A DNA stretch of 32,305 bases from Mycobacterium sp. PS03-16. Lineage in GTDB: Bacteria; Actinomycetota; Actinomycetes; Mycobacteriales; Mycobacteriaceae. The translations under genes were made by a program, and so were the position numbers. Below, piece by piece: positions 23,334-31,434 of the stretch. The notes under the pieces are model-generated. The model did not search any database. It saw nothing but the letters and a program-made list of their open reading frames with translations, and had not been told where the DNA came from. Location of the stretch: contig NZ_SPQO01000046.1 in assembly GCF_004570325.1 (NCBI RefSeq), positions 1-32,305 on the forward strand, read 5' to 3'. How positions within the stretch are numbered: position 1 is the first letter of the stretch; each line of letters starts with the position of its first letter.

Positions 23334-23665
23334 GGTGAATCCCCGATGACGATGACGCAGCGGTACGACGCTGCGGAACAACACGATAAAGCCAGCGCCG
23401 GAACCGCCGCGAGAACGGCGGCGGCCCCGGCGGCCCCCGGATCCGCAAGCGCGCGAACGCGATTGCGGTGCAGAGAAGGGCGCGTCATGCCCGAACCCCG
23501 GCGGGCATGGACGCGGTGCCCGTTACGGGTGATCGACTCTCGGCACGGCGCTCCTCCTCTGCGTGACGCCCCCACTGTCCGATGGACAGGAATTGACGCT
23601 GAAGCCAATCAACCATGCCGGCGGGCGCCGCACCTCGTTCGAATGGGTGAACTTCGCGTCGAGGG
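23334..23665. other. intergenic stretch without a convincing gene
   Basis: About 330 bases between the small His-rich frame and the end of rnj. Codon bias is weak in every frame. A small inverted repeat, CTGTCC-GAT-GGACAG (23575-23589), lies 77 bases after the rnj stop and could be a weak terminator for that operon. The promoter of the His-rich frame should also lie here, but I cannot place it. Confidence 0.4.
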
Positions 23666-25342
23666 TCAGATCTCGATGACGGTCGGCACGATCATCGGCT
23701 GGCGGCGGTAGGTCTCGCCCACCCACTTGCCGACCGTGCGGCGCACCGCCTGAGCGATCCGCGCGGGGTCGGTGACCGCGTCGTTCGCCAGCACCTCGAG
23801 CTCGTCCGCCACCTTGCGGGCGGCCGGTTCCAGCGCCTTGGGATCCTCGGAGAACCCGCGCGACATCAGGTTGGGAGGCCCGGCCGGCCGTCCGGTGCCC
23901 CGGTGCACCACCACGGTGACCGCGACGAAACCGGAGGACAGGATCAGCCGTTCGCCCAGCGTGCTCTCGCCCACGTCGCCGGTGATGAGCCCGTCGACGA
24001 ACATCTTGCCGACGCTGACCGCACCGGCGATGCTCGCCTTCCCGCCGACCAGGTCGACGCTCACGCCGTTCTCGGCCAGCATGATCGCCTCGGGCGGCAC
24101 ACCGGTGCGCTGCGCGAGCGCCGCGTTGGCCCGCAAGTGGCGCCAGGTGCCGTGTACCGGCATGACGTTGCGCGGCTTGACGCCGTTGTAGAGGAACAGC
24201 AGCTCGCCGGCGTAGGCGTGACCCGAGACATGGACGCGCGCATGAGCATTCGTGACCACCCGGGCGCCGATCTTGGCCAGCGCGTCGATCACGCCGTAGA
24301 CGGCCTCCTCGTTGCCCGGGATCAGCGACGACGACAGCACCACGAGGTCTCCGGCGGTCAGCGTGATGCTGCGGTGCTCGCCGCGCGACATCCGCGACAG
24401 CGCCGACATCGGTTCGCCCTGGGTGCCGGTGGTGATCAGCACGACCTTCTCCGGCGGCATCATCTCGGCGGCACCGATGTCGAGCAGGTCGCGGTCCTCG
24501 ACCTTCAGGAAGCCGAGTTCGCGGGCGATGCCCATGTTGCGCACCATCGACCGGCCCACGAACGACACCCGCCGGCCCAGCGCGACCGCGGCGTCGATGA
24601 TCTGCTGCACCCGGTCGACGTTGGAGGCGAAACACGCCACGATCACCCGGCCGTCGGCCCCACGGATCAACCGGTGCAGGGTGGGGCCGATCTCGCTCTC
24701 CGACGGTCCGACGCCGGGCCGGTCGGCGTTCGTCGAATCGCACAGGAACAGGTCCACTCCGGCGTCGCCGAGGCGCGACATTCCGGGCAGGTCGGTCGGG
24801 CGTCCGTCGAGGGGCAGCTGGTCGAGTTTGATGTCGCCGGTGTGCAGCACCGTGCCGGCGCCGGTGTGCAACGCGACGGCCAGACAGCCCGGCACCGAGT
24901 GGTTGACCGCGAAGTACTGGCATTCGAAGACGCCGTGGGTGCTGCGCTGCCCTTCGGCGACTTCGACGAACTTCGGTTTGATCCGGTGCTCGCGGCACTT
25001 CTCGCGGACCAGGGCGAGGGTGAACTTGGACCCGACGACCGGGATGTCGGGCCGCAGCTTGAGCAGGAACGGCACGGCGCCGATGTGGTCCTCGTGGGCG
25101 TGGGTGAGCACGAGGGCCTCGATGTCGTCGAGGCGGCCCTCGATGTGGCGCAGGTCGGGCAGGATCAGGTCGACGCCCGGTTCGTCGTGCCCGGGAAACA
25201 GCACGCCGCAGTCGATCACCAGCAGCCGGCCGAGGTGTTCGAAGACGGTCATGTTGCGACCGATCTCGCTGATGCCGCCCAGCGCGGTGACCCTCAGGCC
25301 GCCGACCGCGAGCGGTTTCGGGGGCTTGAGTTCGGTGTTCAC
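23666..25342 (-). CDS. rnj: ribonuclease J
   Basis: This 558-residue metallo-beta-lactamase/beta-CASP nuclease has 5'-to-3' exo- and endoribonuclease activity in mRNA decay and rRNA processing. The metal site is HAHEDH (81-86), with further ligands in NHSVPG and HTGDIKLD. The beta-CASP region includes CDSTNAD and GRSMVRNMGIA, and the motif MPVHGTWRHLRANA carries the conserved His. The start is a GTG at 25342 (VNTELKPPKP), giving exactly the usual mycobacterial length. It follows dapA with four bases between, as in M. tuberculosis (Rv2752c-Rv2753c). Confidence 0.95.
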   Translation of the reverse strand: MNTELKPPKPLAVGGLRVTALGGISEIGRNMTVFEHLGRLLVIDCGVLFPGHDEPGVDLILPDLRHIEGRLDDIEALVLTHAHEDHIGAVPFLLKLRPDIPVVGSKFTLALVREKCREHRIKPKFVEVAEGQRSTHGVFECQYFAVNHSVPGCLAVALHTGAGTVLHTGDIKLDQLPLDGRPTDLPGMSRLGDAGVDLFLCDSTNADRPGVGPSESEIGPTLHRLIRGADGRVIVACFASNVDRVQQIIDAAVALGRRVSFVGRSMVRNMGIARELGFLKVEDRDLLDIGAAEMMPPEKVVLITTGTQGEPMSALSRMSRGEHRSITLTAGDLVVLSSSLIPGNEEAVYGVIDALAKIGARVVTNAHARVHVSGHAYAGELLFLYNGVKPRNVMPVHGTWRHLRANAALAQRTGVPPEAIMLAENGVSVDLVGGKASIAGAVSVGKMFVDGLITGDVGESTLGERLILSSGFVAVTVVVHRGTGRPAGPPNLMSRGFSEDPKALEPAARKVADELEVLANDAVTDPARIAQAVRRTVGKWVGETYRRQPMIVPTVIEI

Positions 25343-25346
25343 GCGA

Positions 25347-26249
25347 TCACCGCAGCACCGCGGCGGCCCGCAGGTCCTCGGCCAGCGTCGCGAGTTGCTC
25401 GGCGGTGGCGGGCACCTGCGGCAACCGTGGCTGGCCGACGTCGAAGCCGAGCAGACCCAACCCGGCCTTGGACAGCGTGACGCCGCCGAGGCGGGCCTGG
25501 GCGGCGGCGAGCCGGCCGAGCGTCGCGTTGATCTTGCGGGCGGTGGCGACGTCACCGGAGGTGAACGCCGAGAGCATCTCGCGCAGCTGGCCGGCGGCCA
25601 GGTGGCCCCACACGCTGATGAAGCCGACCGCACCCATCGCCAGCCAGGGCAGGTTCAGCGCGTCGTCGCCGGAGTAGTACGCCAGTCCGGTCTCGGCGAT
25701 GATCTGCCCGCCGCCGTGCAGGTCACCCTTGGCGTCCTTGATCGCGACGATGTTCGGGTGCTGCGCCAGCGCGCGGATGGTGTCCCATTCGATCGGGACC
25801 ACCGAGCGCGGCGGGATGTCGTAGAGCACGACCGGCAGTGCGGTGGCATCGGCGACCGCGGTGAAGTGGGCCAGCAGGCCGGCCTGCGGTGGCCGCGAGT
25901 AGTACGGCGTGACGACCAGCAGACCGTGCGCCCCCTCGGCCGCACACGCCTTGGCCAGGTGGATGCTGTGGGCGGTGTCGTAACTCCCGGCGCCGGCGAT
26001 GACCCGCGCCCGGTCGCCGACCGCGTCGAGGACCGCACGCAGCAGCGTCAGCTTCTCGTCGTCGGTGGTGGTGGGGGACTCCCCCGTGGTGCCCGACAGC
26101 ACCAGACCGTCACATCCCGAGTCGACCAGGTGGTTCGCCAGGCGCACAGCGGCGTCCGTGTCGACCGTGCCGTCGGGCTTGAACGGGGTGACCATCGCGG
26201 TCAGCACGGTGCCCAACCGGGCCGTCACGTCGAATCCGCTGGTGCTCAC
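25347..26249 (-). CDS. dapA: 4-hydroxy-tetrahydrodipicolinate synthase DapA
   Basis: This 300-residue TIM-barrel lyase condenses pyruvate with aspartate semialdehyde, the first committed step to diaminopimelate and lysine. The catalytic residues are in place: Schiff-base Lys171 (VAIKDAKGD), Tyr143 (VLYDIPPRS), Thr54-Thr55 (SGTTGESPT) and Tyr117 (TPYYSRP). The start is a GTG at 26249. It lies between thyX (24 bases upstream) and rnj (4 bases downstream), so these three genes are likely one transcript. Confidence 0.96.
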   Translation of the reverse strand: MSTSGFDVTARLGTVLTAMVTPFKPDGTVDTDAAVRLANHLVDSGCDGLVLSGTTGESPTTTDDEKLTLLRAVLDAVGDRARVIAGAGSYDTAHSIHLAKACAAEGAHGLLVVTPYYSRPPQAGLLAHFTAVADATALPVVLYDIPPRSVVPIEWDTIRALAQHPNIVAIKDAKGDLHGGGQIIAETGLAYYSGDDALNLPWLAMGAVGFISVWGHLAAGQLREMLSAFTSGDVATARKINATLGRLAAAQARLGGVTLSKAGLGLLGFDVGQPRLPQVPATAEQLATLAEDLRAAAVLR

Positions 26250-26273
26250 GGGCGCAAGATTACCCGCTGGACC

Positions 26274-27026
26274 TCACGCTTCCGTAGCCAGCGGCGATGT
26301 CGCCACCTCGGTGCCGTCCGACAGCGTGGTGATCTCGAAGTCGGTGAACACCGCGGGGGCGACCGCGACGAGCTCGCGCAGGCAGGCGATCGCCAGCCGG
26401 CGGATCTCCACGTCGGCGTGCTCGCTGGCCCGCATCGCGATGAAGTGCCGCCAGGCGCGGTAGTTGCCGGTGACGACGATGCGGGTCTCGGTGGCGTTGG
26501 GCAGCACCGCCCGGGCGGCCTGGCGGGCCTGCTTGCGGCGCAGCGTGGCGTTCGGGACGTCGGCCAGCTTGGCCTCCAGCCGGGCGAGCAGTTCGGTGTA
26601 GGTGGCGCGGCTGGCGTCGGCCGCCGCGGCGAAGATCTCCTCGAGCTCGGGGTCGCCCTCGATGCCGGGCGGCACCACCACCTGCGCGTCGCGCTCCGGC
26701 ACGTAGCGCTGCGACAGCTGCGAGTAGGAGAAGTGCCGGTGCCGGATCAGCTCGTGCGTGCAGGACCGGGAGATGCCGGAGATGTAGAACGACACCGACG
26801 CGTGCTCGAGCACCGAGAAATGCCCGACGTCGATGATGTGGCGGACGTAGGAGGCATTGGTCGCGGTGCGCGGATTCGGCTTCGACCAGCTCTGGTAGCA
26901 GGCCCGGCCGGCGAATTCGACGAGTGCCGACCCGCCGTCGGCGTCGGTGTCCCATGGCACGTCGGGCGGCGTCTGGAATTCCGTCTTGGCGATCAGCTGC
27001 ACACGCAGCGGCGCGGTCTCGGCCAC
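26274..27026 (-). CDS. thyX: flavin-dependent thymidylate synthase ThyX
   Basis: This 250-residue FAD-dependent enzyme methylates dUMP using methylenetetrahydrofolate and NADPH, leaving tetrahydrofolate. The signature RHRx7S is visible at Arg95-His96-Arg97 to Ser105 (RHRHFSYSQLS), and the substrate loop around SASxQSQRY-like QRYVPERD follows. The start is a GTG at 27026, with TAGGCT ending six bases upstream. It heads the thyX-dapA-rnj cluster. A second, unrelated thymidylate synthase (ThyA) is encoded at 30591. Confidence 0.96.
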   Translation of the reverse strand: MAETAPLRVQLIAKTEFQTPPDVPWDTDADGGSALVEFAGRACYQSWSKPNPRTATNASYVRHIIDVGHFSVLEHASVSFYISGISRSCTHELIRHRHFSYSQLSQRYVPERDAQVVVPPGIEGDPELEEIFAAAADASRATYTELLARLEAKLADVPNATLRRKQARQAARAVLPNATETRIVVTGNYRAWRHFIAMRASEHADVEIRRLAIACLRELVAVAPAVFTDFEITTLSDGTEVATSPLATEA

Positions 27027-27032
27027 GCGGTG

Positions 27033-27038
27033 AGCCTA
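27033..27038 (-). promoter_or_regulatory. -10 hexamer for leaderless thyX
   Basis: TAGGCT on the minus strand ends six bases before the GTG at 27026, supporting a leaderless thyX-dapA-rnj transcript. Confidence 0.5.
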
Positions 27039-27194
27039 TGGCGTGGCCGGGTCTGCCCGGGCCGTCGGGTGGGCGGGTCCTCGGGCGGGCGCGTCGTCGG
27101 GTGTGCGGCCTCATCCGCCGCGACCGGCGCGTCGCGTATGACACCGCACACGCGAACCGGCACCTGCCCGACGTCGCCGAGGTAAGCAGGTGAC

Positions 27195-27473
27195 ATGAAC
27201 CTGCGAGAGAGCCACCCCGTCCCGGCCGCCGGCCCCGCCCCGTCGACCGTGTTCGGCGAGCCGTATCAGGCTCCCGACGGCACCACGATCGTCCCGGTGA
27301 CCAAGCCGGTCGGCGTGTTCGTGATCAAGGACGGCAAGTCGGTATGGCGTCCGGCGGCCGACGGCACCCGCATCGCGCTGATGGGCATCCTGGTCGGGCT
27401 GGTGTCGGCGACGCTGGCCGGTGTGGCGATGGTGCGCCGGCCACCGTGGCCGGATCTGCGCGGCCAGGTGTAG
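27195..27473 (+). CDS. small membrane protein with GerW/YtfJ-like segment
   Basis: This 92-residue protein starts at an ATG at 27195 with AGGTGA close upstream. Residues 18-50 (TVFGEPYQAPDGTTIVPVTK and on to VFVIKDGKSVW) resemble the start of the spore protein YtfJ/GerW family (FG-P----DGTTIIPV). Residues 58-80 form one transmembrane helix (RIALMGILVGLVSATLAGVAM), and the C-terminus is short and basic. It diverges from thyX (168 bases between) and ends three bases before the convergent AlkX-like stop. The YtfJ relation is my reading of a short motif and could be coincidental; no function is known. Confidence 0.75.
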   Translation: MNLRESHPVPAAGPAPSTVFGEPYQAPDGTTIVPVTKPVGVFVIKDGKSVWRPAADGTRIALMGILVGLVSATLAGVAMVRRPPWPDLRGQV

Positions 27474-27476
27474 CGC

Positions 27477-28688
27477 TCAGAGCGCGGCGCGCAGTACGGC
27501 CACCAGGTCGCCACGCTCCCCGACCGTGACGTCGGCCAGGCCCAGCCACGCCGCCATGGTCTTCAACTCCAACGCCAGCGCGGCGGCCACATACCCGGCG
27601 TCCTCCCCCGGCTCGGTGAACGCGCCGACGACGTGCAGGGCGTCGCTCACGCGGTCGGCCTTGAGGTCCACCCGGCCGACCAGCCGACCGTCGAGCAGGA
27701 ACGGCCACACGTAATACCCGTACTGCCGTTTGGGCGCCGGTGTGTAGATCTCGATGCGGTAGTGGAAGTTCCAGAGCCGCTCGACGCGGGGCCGGAAGAA
27801 GATCAGTGGATCGAACGGGCACAGCAGCGCGGTGCCCCGGTCGAGGCGCGGCACGGTCTGCCCGGCCCGCAGGTAGGCCGGGGCGGCCCAGCCGTCGACC
27901 GCGACGGGCTCGAGTTCACCGGCGGCGACCAGGTCGGCGATCGCGGGTTTGGCCGCTCTGGCCGCCAGCCGGAAGTAGTCGCGGATGTCGGCTTCCGTCG
28001 CCACGCCCAGCGCGCCGGCCGCCCGCAGGCACAGCTCACGCACCGCCTCGTCGTCGCCGACCTCGCGCTCCACCACCTCGGCGGGCAGCACCCGTTCGGT
28101 GAGGTCGTAGTGGCGGGCGAACCCCACCCGCGTCGCGGTGGTCAGCACCCCGGCGGCGAACAGCGCCTCGGTCACCCACTTGGTGTCGCTGCGGTCCCAC
28201 CACGGGCCTTTGCGGCCGCGCTGCGCGGCGCCCAGATAGTCCTCGATCTGCCCGGCGGTGGCGGGGCCGAGCTCGGTGACCGCCGCGACCACATCGGAGA
28301 CGAGGCGAGGGTTGGCCTTGACGATGTGGGTGCCCCAGCGGCCGTGGGTGTATTCGCGCATGCGCCATCGCAGCAGCGGCCAGTCGTCCACGGCCATCAG
28401 CGCCGCCTCGTGGGCCCAGTATTCGACCAGCAGCCGGGGTGCCCGGGAGGAGTGCGCCCACGCCGCACCGTCGAGCACGCCACGGTCGTACGGGCCGAGC
28501 CGGCTGAACACGGGGGCGTAGTGCGCGCGCACGGCCACCGACACCGAGTCCAGCTGCAGCACCTGGATGCGGTTGATCAGCCGGCGCAGGTGCGCCCGCG
28601 TCACCGGGCCGCGCGGTCTCGGCTCGGTGAGGCCCTGCGCGGCCACGGCGATCCGGCGGGCCTGCGCGACGGTGAGGGAGGCGGCCAT
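27477..28688 (-). CDS. AlkX/YcaQ-type winged-helix DNA glycosylase (HTH_42 family)
   Basis: This 403-residue protein belongs to the HTH_42 (AlkZ-like) family of DNA glycosylases that unhook interstrand crosslinks or excise bulky alkyl lesions. The catalytic Q-phi-D motif is Gln45-Leu46-Asp47 in RIQVLQLDSVSV, the AlkX/YcaQ variant rather than the Q-phi-Q of AlkZ. Tandem winged helices follow, with family-typical LLVEYWAHEAALM, WWDRSDTKWVTEALFAAG and ALLCPFDPLIFFRPRVERLW. The ATG at 28688 gives the usual length. It is 14 bases downstream of a TetR gene and probably co-transcribed with it. Lesion specificity is inferred. Confidence 0.85.
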   Translation of the reverse strand: MAASLTVAQARRIAVAAQGLTEPRPRGPVTRAHLRRLINRIQVLQLDSVSVAVRAHYAPVFSRLGPYDRGVLDGAAWAHSSRAPRLLVEYWAHEAALMAVDDWPLLRWRMREYTHGRWGTHIVKANPRLVSDVVAAVTELGPATAGQIEDYLGAAQRGRKGPWWDRSDTKWVTEALFAAGVLTTATRVGFARHYDLTERVLPAEVVEREVGDDEAVRELCLRAAGALGVATEADIRDYFRLAARAAKPAIADLVAAGELEPVAVDGWAAPAYLRAGQTVPRLDRGTALLCPFDPLIFFRPRVERLWNFHYRIEIYTPAPKRQYGYYVWPFLLDGRLVGRVDLKADRVSDALHVVGAFTEPGEDAGYVAAALALELKTMAAWLGLADVTVGERGDLVAVLRAAL

Positions 28689-28702
28689 CAGGTCATCGTC
28701 GC

Positions 28703-29281
28703 CTATGGCACCGACAGGATGCGGTCGGAGACCAGCGCGGCGACGTTGTCGACGGGGGCGCTGTCGCCGGTGGTCTTCGCGCGCAGGGCGGCGCCCTCCC
28801 ACGCGTCGACGATCAGTTGGGCCGCGGCTCCGGCGTCGAGTCCGGCATCGATCTCACCCGCCTGCTGTCCGTCGCGGATGGTTCCGGCCAGCGCGGTGCG
28901 CCAGCGCTCGAGCGCGGCGGCCACCGCCGCGGTGACCTCGGGTGCGTCTGCGGGCGCCTCCGCGGCGAAGTTGCCGTACATGCACCCCCGCCGGAAGCCG
29001 TGGGCGGCGAGATCGGCGCGGAGGTGATCGAGATGGTTTCCGATCCGTTGCCGCGCCGGCACCCCGGGCTCGGTGAGCAGGTCGAGCCGCCGCTGCCGCC
29101 CGTACCGCGCGAGAACCTCCACGGCGAGCGCTTCCTTGCTGCGGAAGTGGTTGTAGAACGATCCTTTCGGCGCGCCGGCGGCCGCCGCGATCGCCGCCAC
29201 CCCGGTGCCGGCGTACCCGCCGGCATGGAGTTCGTCGAATCCGGCGTCCAGCAACGCGTCTCGCAGGCTCGGCCTCGGCAC
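28703..29281 (-). CDS. TetR family transcriptional regulator
   Basis: This 192-residue regulator starts at a GTG at 29281. The N-terminal helix-turn-helix is standard (LLDAGFDELHAGGYAGTGVAA, then AGAPKGSFYNHFRSKEALAVE), and the ligand-binding domain is helical, with RRGCMYGNFAAE typical of the TetR_C_6/AcrR-like subgroup. It is flanked on the same strand by the 240-residue gene (9 bases upstream) and the glycosylase (14 bases downstream). The nearest candidate operator is GACCGGTC at 30051-30058, in front of the first gene of this unit, suggesting autoregulation. Confidence 0.9.
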   Translation of the reverse strand: MPRPSLRDALLDAGFDELHAGGYAGTGVAAIAAAAGAPKGSFYNHFRSKEALAVEVLARYGRQRRLDLLTEPGVPARQRIGNHLDHLRADLAAHGFRRGCMYGNFAAEAPADAPEVTAAVAAALERWRTALAGTIRDGQQAGEIDAGLDAGAAAQLIVDAWEGAALRAKTTGDSAPVDNVAALVSDRILSVP

Positions 29282-29290
29282 ACGTCTCCT

Positions 29291-30013
29291 TCAGTTGATC
29301 CGGACGTCGTCGATGTCGATGGACACGGTGACGGTGTCTCGCACCGGCCGCCCTGCGTCGTCGCGCGGGTGGACGATCCGGGTGACCGGCACGACGATGC
29401 CGTCGAACTCGTGGTGGTCGGCCATGTAGTGCGCGGCCGGTGATCCGCCTGCGATGTCGACCTGGTAGTCCCGGCGGCGCAGCAGACCGTCAGCGTCCAC
29501 GTAGAGCACCTGGTCACGGCTGTGCGTGGCGATGTGGTCCGGGTAGTGCACCCCCAGGCGGCGCCAGGTCTGCCCGTCCTCGCGCCACTCGCCGAGTTCC
29601 TCGGTCACGACGCCGGGAAGGGTCAGCTGATAGGGCTCGGACAGATAGGTCCACATCGCGTATCCCGCGAAGTACGCCAGCTGCAGAACGGACCACGGTG
29701 TCTCGAGCGTGTGCCCGGCGAACGACGCGCGGGGGTCGCCCAGGGCGTCGACCCGGCCGTGCGCGGGATCGTCCTGCTCGATCACCACGAGGTCGGGCGT
29801 GAAGTGTGAGCGCAGCCCCGGCACCGGCAGCGGGCGGTGCCAGACGTGCTGGTCCCTCACCCGGGTCTCCACCCGGGAATCGTCGAGGATGCCGGCGACC
29901 CCCTTGAGCGGCCACAGCACGCCGCCGACGGTCTGGTGAATGCTGATCGTGTCGACCTGCCTCCAGCGGTCAGCGCCGCCGTAGGTGGCCATGACCTCGT
30001 CGAGAAGTGTCAT
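29291..30013 (-). CDS. conserved hypothetical protein, first gene of TetR/glycosylase unit
   Basis: This 240-residue protein starts at an ATG at 30013 with GGGAGA as ribosome-binding site. It has no signal peptide or membrane segment. It is rich in alternating hydrophobic strands (VDTISIHQTVGGVLWPLKGVAG, RRRDYQVDIAGG, DTVTVSIDIDDVRIN) with several Trp and His, suggesting a beta-rich, possibly lipid- or ligand-binding barrel, loosely reminiscent of LolA/LppX-like folds. That comparison is weak. It is encoded next to a TetR regulator and probably controlled by it. I do not recognise a named family. Confidence 0.8.
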   Translation of the reverse strand: MTLLDEVMATYGGADRWRQVDTISIHQTVGGVLWPLKGVAGILDDSRVETRVRDQHVWHRPLPVPGLRSHFTPDLVVIEQDDPAHGRVDALGDPRASFAGHTLETPWSVLQLAYFAGYAMWTYLSEPYQLTLPGVVTEELGEWREDGQTWRRLGVHYPDHIATHSRDQVLYVDADGLLRRRDYQVDIAGGSPAAHYMADHHEFDGIVVPVTRIVHPRDDAGRPVRDTVTVSIDIDDVRIN

Positions 30014-30048
30014 CGCGGTCTCCCGTTCGTTGCCGTGAACCGCTCTAT

Positions 30049-30060
30049 ATGACCGGTCGT
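30049..30060. promoter_or_regulatory. palindrome, candidate TetR operator
   Basis: ATGACCGGTCGT contains the perfect 8-base palindrome GACCGGTC. On the minus strand it is followed by CATATAGAG, an AT-rich -10-like stretch, 36 bases before the ATG at 30013. The position and the TNGACCGGTCNA-like form suit a TetR-family operator. Confidence 0.5.
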
Positions 30061-30102
30061 CTTGGGCAACGCCGCGACGTTCGGAGACATTCCGGGGCTC
30101 AG

Positions 30103-30594
30103 TCAGCGGTCGGCCCGCTCGTAACTGTGGTAGCGGTAGCGCAGGCCGGACTCGCTGATCTGCCAGTCACCGGTGGTGCCCGCCCAGGCCGCGCCGAGCA
30201 CGGGGGCCATGGCGTCGGCGTCCTGACGTTTCAGGTCGATCTCCACCTCGGTGACTTCGCAGCGGGTGGCGTGCGGCATCGCCAGCGTGTAGATCCGTTC
30301 GCCGCCGATCACCCACGTCTCATCGTCACCGAGGGCGGCATCGATGCCGGTGACGACCTCAGCCCCATCGGCCAGATAGTCGGGATGGGTGCTCAGCACG
30401 ATGTTCTTGCGGCCCGGCAAGGGGCGCACCTTCGCCGGCAGCGACTCCCAGGTCAGCCGGCCCATCACCACGGTATGGCCGAGGGTGAGCTCCTTGAACC
30501 GCGCCTGATCCTCGGGCAGCCGCCACGGGATGCCCCCGCCGCGACCGATCACCCCGGAGGTGGACTGCGCCCAGATCAGTCCGACGGTCTTCAC
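30103..30594 (-). CDS. dfrA: dihydrofolate reductase
   Basis: This 163-residue enzyme reduces dihydrofolate to tetrahydrofolate with NADPH, which ThyA activity makes essential. The family motifs are present: GLIWAQSTSGVIGRGGGIPW, catalytic Asp29 in LPEDQ, HTVVMGRLTWESLP, the cofactor-site GRKNIVLS and VIGGERIY. The start is a GTG at 30594 that overlaps the thyA stop (GTGA), so the two are translationally coupled. Residue 21 is Gly where M. tuberculosis has Asp19; this is in the M20-type loop and is not the catalytic acid. Confidence 0.96.
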   Translation of the reverse strand: MKTVGLIWAQSTSGVIGRGGGIPWRLPEDQARFKELTLGHTVVMGRLTWESLPAKVRPLPGRKNIVLSTHPDYLADGAEVVTGIDAALGDDETWVIGGERIYTLAMPHATRCEVTEVEIDLKRQDADAMAPVLGAAWAGTTGDWQISESGLRYRYHSYERADR

Positions 30595-31391
30595 ACCGCC
30601 ACCGGAGCCTTGATCGCCGGATGGGGGTCGTAGTGACGCACGACGACGTCCTCATAGGTGTAGTCGAACAGCGAATCTCGTTGCCCAAGCACGAGTTCCG
30701 GGTACGGGCGCGGATCGCGGCTCAGTTGCTCGGTGACCTGTTCGATGTGATTGTCGTAGATGTGGCAGTCCCCGCCGGTCCACACGAAGTCGCCCACCCC
30801 CAGGCCGGCCTGCGCGGCCATCATGTGGGTCAGCAGCGCGTAGGACGCGATGTTGAACGGCACCCCCAGGAACAGGTCTGCGCTGCGCTGGTAGAGCTGA
30901 CAGGACAGCCGGCCGTCGGCGACGTAGAACTGGAAGAACGCGTGGCACGGCGGCAGTGCCATCTGCGGGATCTCGCCGACGTTCCACGCCGAGACGATGT
31001 TTCTCCGCGAATCCGGATCGGTCCGCAGCAGTTCCAGCGCCGCGCTGATCTGGTCGATGTGTTCGCCCGACGGCGTCGGCCAGGACCGCCACTGCACCCC
31101 GTAAACGGGGCCGAGTTCACCTGTCTGGCTTGCCCATTCATCCCAGATGGTGACGCCGTGCTCCTGCAGCCAGCGCACGTTCGAATCGCCACGCAGGAAC
31201 CACAGCAGCTCGTAGACCACCGATTTGAGGTGCACCTTCTTGGTGGTGATCAACGGGAAGCCCGCCGAGAGGTCGTAACGCAGCTGGTGGCCGAACAGGC
31301 TGCGCGTCCCGGTCCCGGTGCGGTCGGATTTCGCGGTGCCGCGATCGAGGACCTCCCGCAGCAGGTCCTCGTAGGGCGTGGGGATCGGCAC
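30591..31391 (-). CDS. thyA: thymidylate synthase ThyA
   Basis: This 266-residue folate-dependent enzyme makes dTMP from dUMP and releases dihydrofolate, the substrate of the adjacent dfrA product. Catalytic Cys149 is in MALPPCHAFFQFYV; other family motifs are RTGTGTRSLFGHQLRYDL, ELLWFLRGDSN, RRNIVSAWNVGEIPQ and QRSADLFLGVPFNIASYALL (shortened here). The start is a GTG at 31391 (VPIPTPYEDLL). It overlaps dfrA by four bases and diverges from the dienelactone hydrolase gene. Confidence 0.96.
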   Translation of the reverse strand: MPIPTPYEDLLREVLDRGTAKSDRTGTGTRSLFGHQLRYDLSAGFPLITTKKVHLKSVVYELLWFLRGDSNVRWLQEHGVTIWDEWASQTGELGPVYGVQWRSWPTPSGEHIDQISAALELLRTDPDSRRNIVSAWNVGEIPQMALPPCHAFFQFYVADGRLSCQLYQRSADLFLGVPFNIASYALLTHMMAAQAGLGVGDFVWTGGDCHIYDNHIEQVTEQLSRDPRPYPELVLGQRDSLFDYTYEDVVVRHYDPHPAIKAPVAV

Positions 31392-31434
31392 GTCGGCCAG
31401 CCTACTGCCAGCGCGTGCGAGTAGAACGGTAGCC

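Noticed and set aside
23487..23711. Possible small plus-strand ORF (MPEPRRAWTR...)
   Set aside because: It has weak codon bias, no recognisable domain, and overlaps the end of rnj.
27060..27110. G-rich GGGCGGG reiterations upstream of thyX
   Set aside because: Short and irregular; consistent with overall composition, with no defined repeat unit.
24312..27185. 957-codon open frame antisense to rnj, dapA and thyX
   Set aside because: It is the mirror of three well-supported enzymes and has no recognisable domain.
30523..30540. Possible loss of the catalytic Asp in dihydrofolate reductase (GGGIPW instead of GGDIPW)
   Set aside because: The catalytic acid of the family is the Asp in LPEDQ, which is present as Asp29. 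The Gly21 change is in the adjacent loop and does not predict inactivity.
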